A stretch of 7,365 nucleotides of DNA from M55B177 sp034722275 (GTDB lineage: Bacteria; Chloroflexota; Dehalococcoidia; GIF9; AB-539-J10). Below, piece after piece: positions 1 to 4,522 of this stretch (its first letter is position 1; each line of letters begins with the position of its first letter). The stretch spans positions 1 to 7,365 of the forward strand of contig JAYENW010000019.1 in the NCBI GenBank assembly GCA_034722275.1. Reading direction: 5' to 3'. A program made the translations under genes and the position numbers. Below the pieces are notes generated by a model. It did no database searches. It was given only the letters and a program-made list of their open reading frames with translations, and had not been told where the DNA came from.

Positions 1-139
1 CTTTAGGAATAGAAGGCAAAGTAGCAGGCAGCAAAGCGGCCCCTGATGCCGAAGGCTGGTTTTGAAGCTCAAACGATGCCCTGACCATCATTGCCATGGT
101 AAGGAACGTAAGGAAAGAGCCAAAATAATCAGTCCACAT
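1..139 (-). CDS. Partial CDS, putative membrane-anchored protein (N-terminus only)
   Basis: An open frame starts at ATG 139-137 and runs without a stop to the left edge, giving 46 residues. It begins MWTDYFGSFLTFLTMAMMV, a hydrophobic stretch of about 15 residues that could be a transmembrane segment or signal anchor. A Ser/Ala/Pro/Leu-rich portion follows. The start overlaps the end of the preceding gene by 11 nt, as elsewhere in this gene-dense cassette, and an AAGGG lies 11 nt upstream as a weak ribosome binding site. Later in-frame ATGs at 97, 91 and 88 are alternatives but have only pyrimidine-rich sequence in front of them. The family cannot be recognised from this fragment. A small phage membrane protein is a guess from the hydrophobicity and context. 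Confidence is limited because the frame is short and cut by the window edge. Confidence 0.45.
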   Translation of the reverse strand, partial: MWTDYFGSFLTFLTMAMMVRASFELQNQPSASGAALLPATLPSIPK

Positions 140-374
140 CTATAACTTTACCCTTCATGTCAAAAAAGCTATTGTGTCCCCATATGAGTTGGTCTGCCAA
201 GCCATCTATTGCATGTCCCACATCAAAATTCTCATCAGGATCAATCAGTATGTATCTTATTTCCAGGCGACCCTCTTTGTGATACTTGATAACTTCCATC
301 TTTAAGTGCTTGCCTACCTCTTTTCCTGCCTCCATCTGCTGGGAGCTGAGTCCAAACATGGCTGGATTTATCAC
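129..374 (-). CDS. Hypothetical protein, 81 aa
   Basis: The start is GTG 374-372. It overlaps the TGA of the upstream 244-residue gene as GTGA, and AAAGGAGG sits 8 nt upstream inside the end of that gene, so the two are almost certainly translationally coupled. The protein is small, soluble-looking and mixed in charge. It has a basic N-terminal half (around KHLKMEVIKYHKEGRLEIRY) and an acidic C-terminal half with IDPDENFDVGH and a final DVD. No signal peptide, membrane segment or cysteine motif is visible. I do not recognise the family. The tight coupling suggests it works with, or is co-regulated with, the HTH-containing protein before it. An internal ATG at codon 6 is a possible but less well-placed start. 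Confidence 0.75.
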   Translation of the reverse strand: MINPAMFGLSSQQMEAGKEVGKHLKMEVIKYHKEGRLEIRYILIDPDENFDVGHAIDGLADQLIWGHNSFFDMKGKVIDVD

Positions 375-1105
375 TTTTCATTCCTCCTTTTCTCGGATTC
401 CCATCCTTCAGGCACTTTCCCCTGTTGATATCCCGGCATCATCCTTTGCTCCATCATGTGCTCCATCATCTCCCACATCTTATCTATGCGCTTGGTAAAC
501 ATTTCGCTTGTGTCTTTTGGCGGTGGACCCTTTGGTATCTTTTGGTCAATAAAGTTAGCCATATTGAGAGCTGTTTGCTGAGCTGCCTGGTTGGCGATAT
601 CCATGCTGGACGCTTTGGCCCTCTCGGCAGCAGCATCCTGCTCCTTCCTTGTTTCTATCATCATATCCACTATAGGCTTTATCATTATAGCCTGAGCCTC
701 AGCCTGCCCTTTCATTATCTCGACGTCATTCATCACGGCAAGTTGGGCTGCGCGATACAGCATGAATCCTTTGAACAGTTGCTGGCCAGCATCTCCATCC
801 TCAAGTAGATAGGATTGTAATATCCCCTCAGGTGTCAGGGTCTCCTTTCCCTGCCCGGTCTTCAATGTGGCAGGGAGCCTGAAACCATTTTCCCCATGCT
901 TTTCCACCTGGGGAGCCTTCTCAGGATTGACCGGGCATACCTGGTAAACCAGGCTTTTAGAGAAACCAAACTCCTTATGTAGCTGTACATTAGTATAGCC
1001 AAGCTCGTGAAGCTGGCGAATTTTCTCGCTATCATCAGCACTGCTATCTAAAATACCCTGCACCCTGGCTTTAAGCTTCTCCACCTCATTATCTTCCTGT
1101 GACAT
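371..1105 (-). CDS. HTH-containing, Met-rich hypothetical protein, 244 aa
   Basis: The start is ATG 1105-1103, preceded by AAGGAGG at 5 nt. Residues about 26-56 (SEKIRQLHELGYTNVQLHKE onward, ending FGFSKSLVYQV) have the shape of a helix-turn-helix, with the GYTN turn and a FGFSKSLVYQ recognition-helix-like segment. This suggests DNA binding of the kind seen in resolvase or small regulator HTHs. Residues 90-190 are helical and Ala/Met/Gln-rich (around AVMNDVEIMKGQAEAQAIM), possibly a coiled-coil or oligomerisation region. Residues 200-224 are strikingly methionine-rich (MFTKRIDKMWEMMEHMMEQ). The tail is charged and ends KRRNEK. It heads a unit with its own promoter-like sequence (1123-1150) and is coupled to the next gene. 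I do not recognise a named family. A DNA-binding regulator or packaging/partition-type protein are both possible. Confidence 0.8.
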   Translation of the reverse strand: MSQEDNEVEKLKARVQGILDSSADDSEKIRQLHELGYTNVQLHKEFGFSKSLVYQVCPVNPEKAPQVEKHGENGFRLPATLKTGQGKETLTPEGILQSYLLEDGDAGQQLFKGFMLYRAAQLAVMNDVEIMKGQAEAQAIMIKPIVDMMIETRKEQDAAAERAKASSMDIANQAAQQTALNMANFIDQKIPKGPPPKDTSEMFTKRIDKMWEMMEHMMEQRMMPGYQQGKVPEGWESEKRRNEK

Positions 1106-1122
1106 ACTTGCCTCCTTACACT

Positions 1123-1150
1123 ATGATAGCCCTACCACCATATCTGTCAA
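1123..1150 (-). promoter_or_regulatory. Sigma-70 type promoter for the 1105-371 gene
   Basis: On the minus strand TTGACA (1150-1145) is followed after 16 bp by TATCAT (1128-1123), a 5/6 match to the -10 consensus. Predicted transcription would begin near 1116, right at the AAGGAGG (1117-1111) that serves the ATG at 1105, so the leader would be very short. The -35 box directly abuts the direct repeat at 1151-1174, which may therefore be an activator or operator site. Confidence 0.55.
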
Positions 1151-1174
1151 TGCAAAATCAAATATGATTGTGAA
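1151..1174 (+). repeat. Direct repeat, copy 1 of 2
   Basis: This 24-bp stretch matches 1648-1671 at 21 of 24 positions, both in the same orientation. Its core is TGCAAAA-N-CAAATATG followed by TGTGAA. It lies immediately upstream of the -35 box of the promoter at 1123-1150. In each copy a cluster of GGAA motifs follows to the right. Confidence 0.7.
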
Positions 1175-1202
1175 AATCCGCAGTTCGGGAGGTGAAAATC
1201 AC

Positions 1203-1240
1203 TGGAGTTTACTGGAATGGCTACGGAAATGCAGTGGAAA
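1203..1240 (+). repeat. Helically phased GGA(A) motif cluster, copy 1
   Basis: The motifs TGGAG, TGGAA, CGGAA and TGGAA have their GGA at 1204, 1214, 1224 and 1236, that is 10, 10 and 12 bp apart. They would lie on one face of the DNA. TTACTGGAAT (1209-1218) recurs exactly at 1718-1727 and a CTACGGAA recurs at 1743-1750. This looks like a multi-site protein-binding region rather than coding sequence. Confidence 0.5.
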
Positions 1241-1339
1241 ATATGCAGGCTTTGCCGATGGATTTGTAATTACTTATGGTTTAGATTACAGAAAGGAATA
1301 TCGTAGAGGTATTAAGCTCGGGTAGGGTTAAAGGGGAAT

Positions 1340-1502
1340 AAAAAATGCCCCAAGTAACCTTGCCTTCGTCCAGTTCCCCAGTGCCTCCCACTCATAACTT
1401 CTGCTTACCTTGCACCAGTCTTTTTACTTCCTGGTGCTTTTCAGCTTCCGTTTATTTTGTGTTCAGCTCCTGTCCACTTACCTCAGCTTGATTACTTGGG
1501 AC
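1340..1502 (-). ncRNA. Candidate small non-coding RNA, about 156-163 nt
   Basis: A strong promoter (1510-1538) predicts a start at G1502, 7 nt past the -10 box. From that base, 1502-1490 can pair with 1347-1359 in a continuous 13-bp stem (11 Watson-Crick and two G-U pairs), so the predicted 5' end and the bases just before the U-tract close the molecule. Six U follow (1345-1340), as at an intrinsic terminator. An internal hairpin has a perfect 7-bp stem GCACCAG (1437-1431) with CTGGTGC (1418-1412) and a 12-nt loop. The arms between are purine-rich, with AGCUGA three times and GGUAAG twice. No good open reading frame runs through it. It resembles no family I can name. 6S-like closed-stem RNAs share the general shape, but that is not a claim of homology. 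A short CAAG-GTTA-CTTG hairpin near the 3' end is an alternative fold. Confidence 0.55.
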
Positions 1503-1509
1503 AATTCTC

Positions 1510-1538
1510 ATAATAGCATACCTTCGAAAATCTGTCAA
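1510..1538 (-). promoter_or_regulatory. Strong sigma-70 promoter for the candidate ncRNA
   Basis: On the minus strand a perfect TTGACA (1538-1533) is followed by a 17-bp spacer and TATTAT (1515-1510). The -10 box is directly preceded by TGC, the TGn of extended -10 promoters. No start codon with a ribosome binding site follows before the candidate RNA's terminal stem begins at 1502. TTGACAGAT is shared with the promoter at 1123-1150. Confidence 0.7.
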
Positions 1539-1647
1539 ATTTTCATAGCTAGCTGTTGCTGTTAAGCATGTTTCAACTGAATCGTACACTCTGTCGTCTA
1601 GCGGGTAGAGGAATTTCCCCAAGTCCACTTTTCAAGAATTTCTAACA

Positions 1648-1671
1648 TGCAAAACCAAATATGGCTGTGAA
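1648..1671 (+). repeat. Direct repeat, copy 2 of 2
   Basis: This stretch matches 1151-1174 at 21 of 24 positions. It is followed, as in copy 1, by a cluster of phased GGAA motifs, but the spacing to TTACTGGAAT is 12 bp longer. Unlike copy 1, no convincing promoter adjoins it on the left. Confidence 0.7.
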
Positions 1672-1672
1672 G

Positions 1673-1752
1673 TATTCCGTAGCTGAGTGAGAGAATTCCA
1701 TAGCTATGACTGGGAAATTACTGGAATCTCGGTGGAAATCAGCTACGGAATA
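1673..1752. repeat. 14-bp perfect inverted repeat enclosing a phased GGAA/TTCC array
   Basis: TATTCCGTAGCTGA (1673-1686) is the exact reverse complement of TCAGCTACGGAATA (1739-1752), with 52 bp between. Within the interval are the 10-bp palindrome CATAGCTATG (1699-1708) and further motifs of the same kind. TTCC lies at 1675 and 1696 (21 bp apart), and GGAA at 1713, 1723, 1734 and 1747 (10, 11 and 13 bp apart). No U-tract follows on either strand, so this is more likely a protein-binding or recombination/origin site than a terminator. Confidence 0.6.
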
Positions 1753-1772
1753 GTCTTTTACAAAGGCTTATT

Positions 1773-1784
1773 TATGAGCTCATA
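1773..1784. repeat. 12-bp perfect palindrome
   Basis: TATGAGCTCATA is a perfect dyad, 26 bp beyond the stop codon of the AAA+ ATPase gene. It could be a dimeric regulator site, or chance. Confidence 0.3.
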
Positions 1785-1789
1785 TAGAG

Positions 1790-1811
1790 GAGGAGGGGGT
1801 AACCCCACCTC
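1790..1811 (-). terminator. GC-rich hairpin at the end of the ATPase gene
   Basis: On the minus strand GAGG-T-GGGG pairs with CCCC-CT-CCTC around a TTA loop, giving 8 bp with a small internal loop. It begins within the stop codon of the ATPase gene. No U-tract follows, so it is at best a weak or factor-assisted terminator or an mRNA 3'-end stabiliser. Confidence 0.35.
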
Positions 1812-2721
1812 ACATTTCTAGCAGCAGTTCTATTGCTCTGTCTACTCCCGACTGAGGAGAAAGCCTTGCCACTCTGACCGCATCTCTTACATCCTGGGTT
1901 CGGCCATCAAGCTTATCTGCTATCTCCTCAGCTAAATTTGACGCAAGCTTTTCATGGCGAATAAGAACACCTTTAACTACTTTCTTGAAATCTTCCTGAG
2001 AGTAGGAATGGACATTTCTAACAGCAAACCGGGAGAGAAGTTCCGGTGAAAGCCGATAAGTACTATTCGCCGCGGCAACGACTTCAGGTTCCACTTCGGT
2101 TTCTAACCTCCTACCTACTTTTGCCCTGCTGAGTTTCCCACCTTCCATTAAAGATAGAAGTCCAGCGAGGTCCACAGCACCCATCTTGTCTAATTCATCG
2201 ACCAGGATAACTCGAGGCTCCTTTTCCACAACCAGATCCCAGAGTCCCGCCTTGGATGTGGCTGAGCCAACAAGCCATAGTGCTTTCTCACCAAAGAAGT
2301 ATTCGATATCCCAGAGGAAAAGAGATTTTGCCAGCGCTGGTGGCCCGACAAGAAGGACATGGACGGGCTTCTCCGCTGTAAGGCTTGCCTCAATTAGCTC
2401 CTTTATCTCCTCATGGCCAATGATGTCGTCAAAAATATCAGGGGGAAGGGTTACCTTCTTTTCCTGTGTGGAAGTATCTCCAGAAGGCTTAGTTAAGTTT
2501 TCAGCTACAGCATGACCTTCATCAGTAAGCTTCATCCCCCGATAGCTATTGGTGTGCATAAGAACTTCAAGGAATCCCATCTGGATGAGCCTGTTAAGTG
2601 TCGCCGGCCATACCTTGACCATGTCCCAGGTCCAGCCATATTTCCAGCTGTCCCGGGCAACAGCGTTTTCAAACTCAAGCGCCCTTCTCAATGCCTCTTT
2701 GTCTTTCTCTGTTAGCTTCAT
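1810..2721 (-). CDS. MCM/MoxR-like AAA+ ATPase with N-terminal winged helix, 303 aa
   Basis: This is an ATP-driven ring-type motor of the RuvB/MoxR/MCM branch. Residues 1-75 look like a winged helix (LTEKDKEALRRAL... ending GMKLTDEGHAVAENL). A linker and a MoxR/RuvB-style entry follow (PPDIFDDIIGHEEIKELIEA, about 93-112). The Walker A is GPPALAKS (126-133), with Ala where most P-loops have the last Gly, as in MCM (GxPGxAKS). The Walker B is VILVDELDKM (171-180), followed by a D...L..LMEGGKLSRAKVG stretch like the MCM region after Walker B. Sensor 1 is AAANST (216-221), the arginine finger is in LLSRF (228-232), and a sensor 2 candidate is in QDVRDAVRVA (276-285). All core residues are present, so it should be active. 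The TAATG overlap and the AAGGAAGGG ahead of the start couple it to the preceding small gene. Helicase, helicase loader or branch-migration roles all fit. The exact role is inference. Confidence 0.88.
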   Translation of the reverse strand: MKLTEKDKEALRRALEFENAVARDSWKYGWTWDMVKVWPATLNRLIQMGFLEVLMHTNSYRGMKLTDEGHAVAENLTKPSGDTSTQEKKVTLPPDIFDDIIGHEEIKELIEASLTAEKPVHVLLVGPPALAKSLFLWDIEYFFGEKALWLVGSATSKAGLWDLVVEKEPRVILVDELDKMGAVDLAGLLSLMEGGKLSRAKVGRRLETEVEPEVVAAANSTYRLSPELLSRFAVRNVHSYSQEDFKKVVKGVLIRHEKLASNLAEEIADKLDGRTQDVRDAVRVARLSPQSGVDRAIELLLEM

Positions 2722-2960
2722 TACCCTTCCTTCAGTGATTTCACAAGCTTTCTCAGGCGGCGGCGTAACCTGCCCAGGCGGCGCAAAAGTTCCTTTTGTT
2801 CCTGCACAGGGTAAACATAGCTATCAGAATCTCCCGTGTTTATCCTTTTCTCATCCCACTTAATCTGTGCTCTTGTGTGACGGTATTCTTCATCAAGCAA
2901 GTGCCACAGCGTAGCAAGCTCCCAGTAATCCAGCCTTGGTCTTGCTATTCTCTTATTCAT
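2721..2960 (-). CDS. Small basic hypothetical protein, 79 aa
   Basis: The protein starts MNKRIARPRLDYWELATLWH and ends in a very basic helix, LLRRLGRLRRRLRKLVKSLK, that could bind nucleic acid or form a coiled coil. The frame extends upstream to TTG 2975, but that codon overlaps the -10 box of the promoter at 2975-3003. The expected transcription start is near 2968, so ATG 2960 is the first usable start. The leader would then be only about 8 nt with no Shine-Dalgarno, making this a near-leaderless message. Its stop overlaps the start of the AAA+ ATPase gene (TAATG), so it heads a two-gene unit and is probably a partner or regulator of the ATPase. I do not recognise a family. Confidence 0.72.
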   Translation of the reverse strand: MNKRIARPRLDYWELATLWHLLDEEYRHTRAQIKWDEKRINTGDSDSYVYPVQEQKELLRRLGRLRRRLRKLVKSLKEG

Positions 2961-2962
2961 TT

Positions 2963-3017
2963 GGTACCGTTTCAATTATAACGAATTGCGGCAGCATTGT
3001 CAAATTCAAACGGTGCC
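2963..3017. promoter_or_regulatory. Operator-like inverted repeat flanking the promoter
   Basis: GGTACCGTTTCAA (2963-2975) and TTCAAACGGTGCC (3005-3017) are inverted copies matching at 11 of 13 positions, 29 bp apart. One arm covers the expected transcription start and part of the -10 box, and the other lies just upstream of the -35 box. A repressor binding both arms would block or loop the promoter. The 8-mer GTACCGTT recurs at 7358-7365, just upstream of the recT ribosome binding site. Confidence 0.5.
2975..3003 (-). promoter_or_regulatory. Consensus sigma-70 promoter for the 2960-1810 unit
   Basis: On the minus strand a perfect TTGACA (3003-2998), a 17-bp spacer and a perfect TATAAT (2980-2975) match the bacterial housekeeping consensus at all 12 positions with optimal spacing. 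Transcription should start near 2968, about 8 nt before ATG 2960. Such a strong promoter in a phage usually needs tight repression, in keeping with the flanking inverted repeat. Confidence 0.8.
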
Positions 3018-3040
3018 ATTTATATTGAGCTTTTCCAGCG

Positions 3041-3406
3041 CTATGTCCATCCTTTTTCCTGCTTGATCATCTCATAGGCTGCCATCACTACCTGGAGTAA
3101 GGCCTCTGTCCCCTTTATTCCCGCAGTATCTGGATGAAGGTGGTGAAGCATATCATGATAGCGCTTCTTAATTTCCTCGTCAGAGACGGATGCCTGCAGC
3201 CCCAGTATCTTATAAGGGTCAAAGGCAGCTCTTTGTGTTGCCATGCCAGCAAGCTTTGATGGATCTACCCCAAAAGACTTAGCAAATGCCATAAAGGCAG
3301 CAGGATCAAAGGTATCTTTAAGAATGTCCTGAAGCCAGCCTGCCATCTCTTCTTCAAGATCCTTAAGCCACCTCTGCGAGAGACTTAAAAATGGGCTTTC
3401 TTTCAT
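3041..3406 (-). CDS. J-domain (DnaJ-like) protein, 121 aa
   Basis: Residues about 63-121 form a J domain: DPYKILGL at the start, a basic helix II (SDEEIKKRYHDMLHHL), the HPD tripeptide at 91-93 needed to stimulate Hsp70 ATPase, and helix III (ALLQVVMAAYEMIKQ). The N-terminal 60 residues are a helical, Phe/Ala-rich extension instead of the usual N-terminal J domain. No Gly/Phe region or zinc finger follows, so this is a class III J protein that would recruit the host DnaK to one particular client. The start ATG 3406 has AAAGGAGG 4 nt upstream, within the end of the preceding gene, which it overlaps by 44 nt. Lying among replication genes, it may help remodel an initiator-helicase complex, as host DnaJ/DnaK do for lambda. 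That role is inference. Confidence 0.85.
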   Translation of the reverse strand: MKESPFLSLSQRWLKDLEEEMAGWLQDILKDTFDPAAFMAFAKSFGVDPSKLAGMATQRAAFDPYKILGLQASVSDEEIKKRYHDMLHHLHPDTAGIKGTEALLQVVMAAYEMIKQEKGWT

Positions 3407-3671
3407 GCTTCCTCCTTTGAATTTTCCTCATTTTCTTTGTCACAGTGCTCAGATACCTTTCCTTTTCTTTGGGTCTCGTGGGTTCCACAACCACATATTC
3501 ATTCCAGAACCTGAGGCACTCTTCCTTGACCGGGCAGAAATCGCAGTCAAGATAGCCTCGAGGCGGAGCAAGAAAGCCTTCATCAGCACAATCATTGAAT
3601 AGCCTTTCTGCCTGTTCAAATCCCTCGAAGCTAACGTATGGCTCATATAACGGATGTCTTCGTCTGTTCAC
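3363..3671 (-). CDS. Cysteine-cluster small basic protein, WhiB-like motif, 102 aa
   Basis: The start is GTG 3671-3669 with GGAG 4 nt upstream. Four cysteines occur as C28-x14-C43-x2-C46-x5-C52, with the core CDFCPVKEECLRFW closely resembling the C-x2-C-P-V-x3-C-L stretch of WhiB-type [4Fe-4S] regulators. A strongly basic tail (KKMRKIQRRKHERK, about 79-92) could bind DNA, as WhiB tails do. Against a true WhiB, the spacing from the first cysteine is shorter than usual and the GVWGG turn is missing. Zinc or iron-sulfur binding by the four cysteines is likely, and regulator function is a guess. Its 3' end carries the ribosome binding site and start of the J-domain gene. WhiB proteins are typical of Actinobacteriota and their phages, which is a weak hint to the host. 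Confidence 0.75.
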   Translation of the reverse strand: MNRRRHPLYEPYVSFEGFEQAERLFNDCADEGFLAPPRGYLDCDFCPVKEECLRFWNEYVVVEPTRPKEKERYLSTVTKKMRKIQRRKHERKPIFKSLAEVA

Positions 3672-3683
3672 TTTTCTCCAACC

Positions 3684-3743
3684 TTACCCCTTACGCCCTA
3701 TCTCAAAAGCTTTCCGAATCTCACCCAGCTTTGGCTTTCTCAT
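3684..3743 (-). CDS. Possible 19-residue peptide
   Basis: Between two genes in the same direction, ATG 3743-3741 opens a frame reading MRKPKLGEIRKAFEIGRKG and ending at TAA. AAGGA lies 10 nt upstream. It fills half of an otherwise empty 120-nt gap in a tightly packed unit and ends 12 nt before the next start. The peptide is basic and amphipathic. It could be a leader peptide or spacer. Nothing proves it is translated. Confidence 0.3.
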   Translation of the reverse strand: MRKPKLGEIRKAFEIGRKG

Positions 3744-3791
3744 TGACCTAAATCCTTCGCTCTTCCTCTAACTTATGCAACAATGTAGCGG

Positions 3792-4052
3792 TTAGCTATA
3801 AATCCCTCCAACATTTGTTGCATTATCTGCCTGCCTTACTAGCCCCCGCTTTTCCGCTAAAGGTGCAACAACTTTGTTTTCAGGAACATGGGTCACAAAT
3901 CTATCCTGTAGTTTTGATTGGGTGCCATTCTTTGCACAAAGCGGACATACGCTAAAGTGCCTGGTGAACTCACACCTTTCCACAGCATAGCCGCACTTAA
4001 GACAAAACCTAATTTCCCAGCCTTCTTTACTCAGATTACCTTTCATTTTCAT
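3792..4052 (-). CDS. Zinc-ribbon protein, 86 aa
   Basis: Residues 17-20 (CLKC) and 36-39 (CPLC) form a two-knuckle zinc ribbon, with C27 and H32 between as extra possible ligands. The rest is a basic to neutral tail with no recognisable domain. The start ATG 4052 overlaps the preceding winged-helix gene by 17 nt. ATG 4046 is equally possible. A good AAGGAGG (4080-4074) lies 21 nt upstream, too far for normal initiation, so translation may be coupled to the preceding gene. Phage replication units often hold such small zinc-ribbon proteins, commonly thought to bind nucleic acid or protein. The precise role is unknown. Confidence 0.72.
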   Translation of the reverse strand: MKMKGNLSKEGWEIRFCLKCGYAVERCEFTRHFSVCPLCAKNGTQSKLQDRFVTHVPENKVVAPLAEKRGLVRQADNATNVGGIYS

Positions 4053-4464
4053 CCAGCCCGTATTTCTTGTTTACCTCCTTATCACGGTTGGTTTTGCCAG
4101 GCCCTGCCCGGCGCTTTTGCATATAATTACGCATATACGCCGTCTTATCGAACTTCGGCTGGTAAACATCCCAATTTGTAATCTTGATAATGTTCCCAGA
4201 GTTGCATGATATCCTTCCTGTTTCTATCAACCGCTCTTTAATGCTAAGCCATCTATCTACTGGTATTCGCAACATGGTAGCTACCTGCTCGTCGGTTAAT
4301 CCTAAGTTACTGGTTAACTTTATCTCCCCACTATTACTGTATTTACCGGAACCAGCCAAAGCTAATAAGTCTGCCCAAGCCCCTCTAGTATCTAGGCTTT
4401 CCTCTCTTAGGGAGCCTTCCAGCCACCTGTCACAGTAGAGCCGAATCCATGTTCTACCCATCAC
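4036..4464 (-). CDS. DnaD/phage replisome-organiser-like winged-helix protein, 142 aa
   Basis: The sequence follows the N-terminal domain of phage replisome organisers and DnaD-like initiators. It has WIRLYCDRWLEGSLREESL (6-24), then TRGAWADLLALAG, then the winged-helix core GEIKLTSNLGLTDEQVATML (46-65), a helix with RWLSIKERLIETGRI, and the wing NIIKITNWDVYQ (91-102). The basic segment KTAYMRNYMQKRR follows, as is common in this family. It stops at 142 residues, so the C-terminal helicase-loader domain of longer relatives is absent. The start is GTG 4464 or ATG 4461, with a weak AAAGG upstream. Directly upstream lies the iteron and AT-rich block (4467-4581), so this is the best candidate for the origin-binding protein. 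The family call is from motif memory, and the binding role is inference. Confidence 0.75.
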   Translation of the reverse strand: MMGRTWIRLYCDRWLEGSLREESLDTRGAWADLLALAGSGKYSNSGEIKLTSNLGLTDEQVATMLRIPVDRWLSIKERLIETGRISCNSGNIIKITNWDVYQPKFDKTAYMRNYMQKRRAGPGKTNRDKEVNKKYGLDENER

Positions 4465-4466
4465 TT

Positions 4467-4514
4467 TGTTAACCTTTACTGTTAACCCTAATTTGTTAGA
4501 CTCAAATGTTAGAC
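4467..4514 (+). repeat. Four iterons upstream of the winged-helix gene
   Basis: TGTTAACC at 4467 and 4480 and TGTTAGAC at 4494 and 4507 form four same-orientation 8-bp units spaced 13, 14 and 13 bp. The last leads into the small palindrome TAGACT-TTTAC-AGTCTA (4510-4526). Regular iterons next to an AT-rich tract and an initiator-like gene are typical of replication origins. They might instead be operator sites for the gene at 4464. Confidence 0.65.
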
Positions 4515-4522
4515 TTTTACAG

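Noticed and set aside
425..808. 127-residue plus-strand frame
   Set aside because: It is the antisense shadow of the well-supported 244-residue minus-strand gene, with low-complexity His/Leu composition.
1164..1325. A 53-residue plus-strand frame (MIVKIRSSGGENHWS...), partly mirrored in the second repeat copy
   Set aside because: It has no ribosome binding site and runs against all other genes. The second copy hits a TGA at codon 10, and the conserved bases are better explained by the phased GGAA motifs.
1333..1351. GGGG...CCCC hairpin around the A/T run as a plus-strand terminator
   Set aside because: It has only 4 bp with an 11-nt loop and no U-tract on the plus strand. The U-tract belongs to the minus-strand RNA.
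1590..1612. GTCGTCTAGCGGGTAGAG resembling the D-arm of a glutamate- or aspartate-type tRNA
   Set aside because: No anticodon stem, T-arm or acceptor pairing follows within 80 bp. It is at most a chance match or a tiny remnant.
2186..2515. 109-residue plus-strand frame
   Set aside because: It lies fully inside the AAA+ ATPase gene on the opposite strand, where Walker A and B motifs fix the true frame.
2549..2863. 104-residue plus-strand frame
   Set aside because: It runs antisense across the junction of two coupled minus-strand genes and shows no recognisable domain or start signal.
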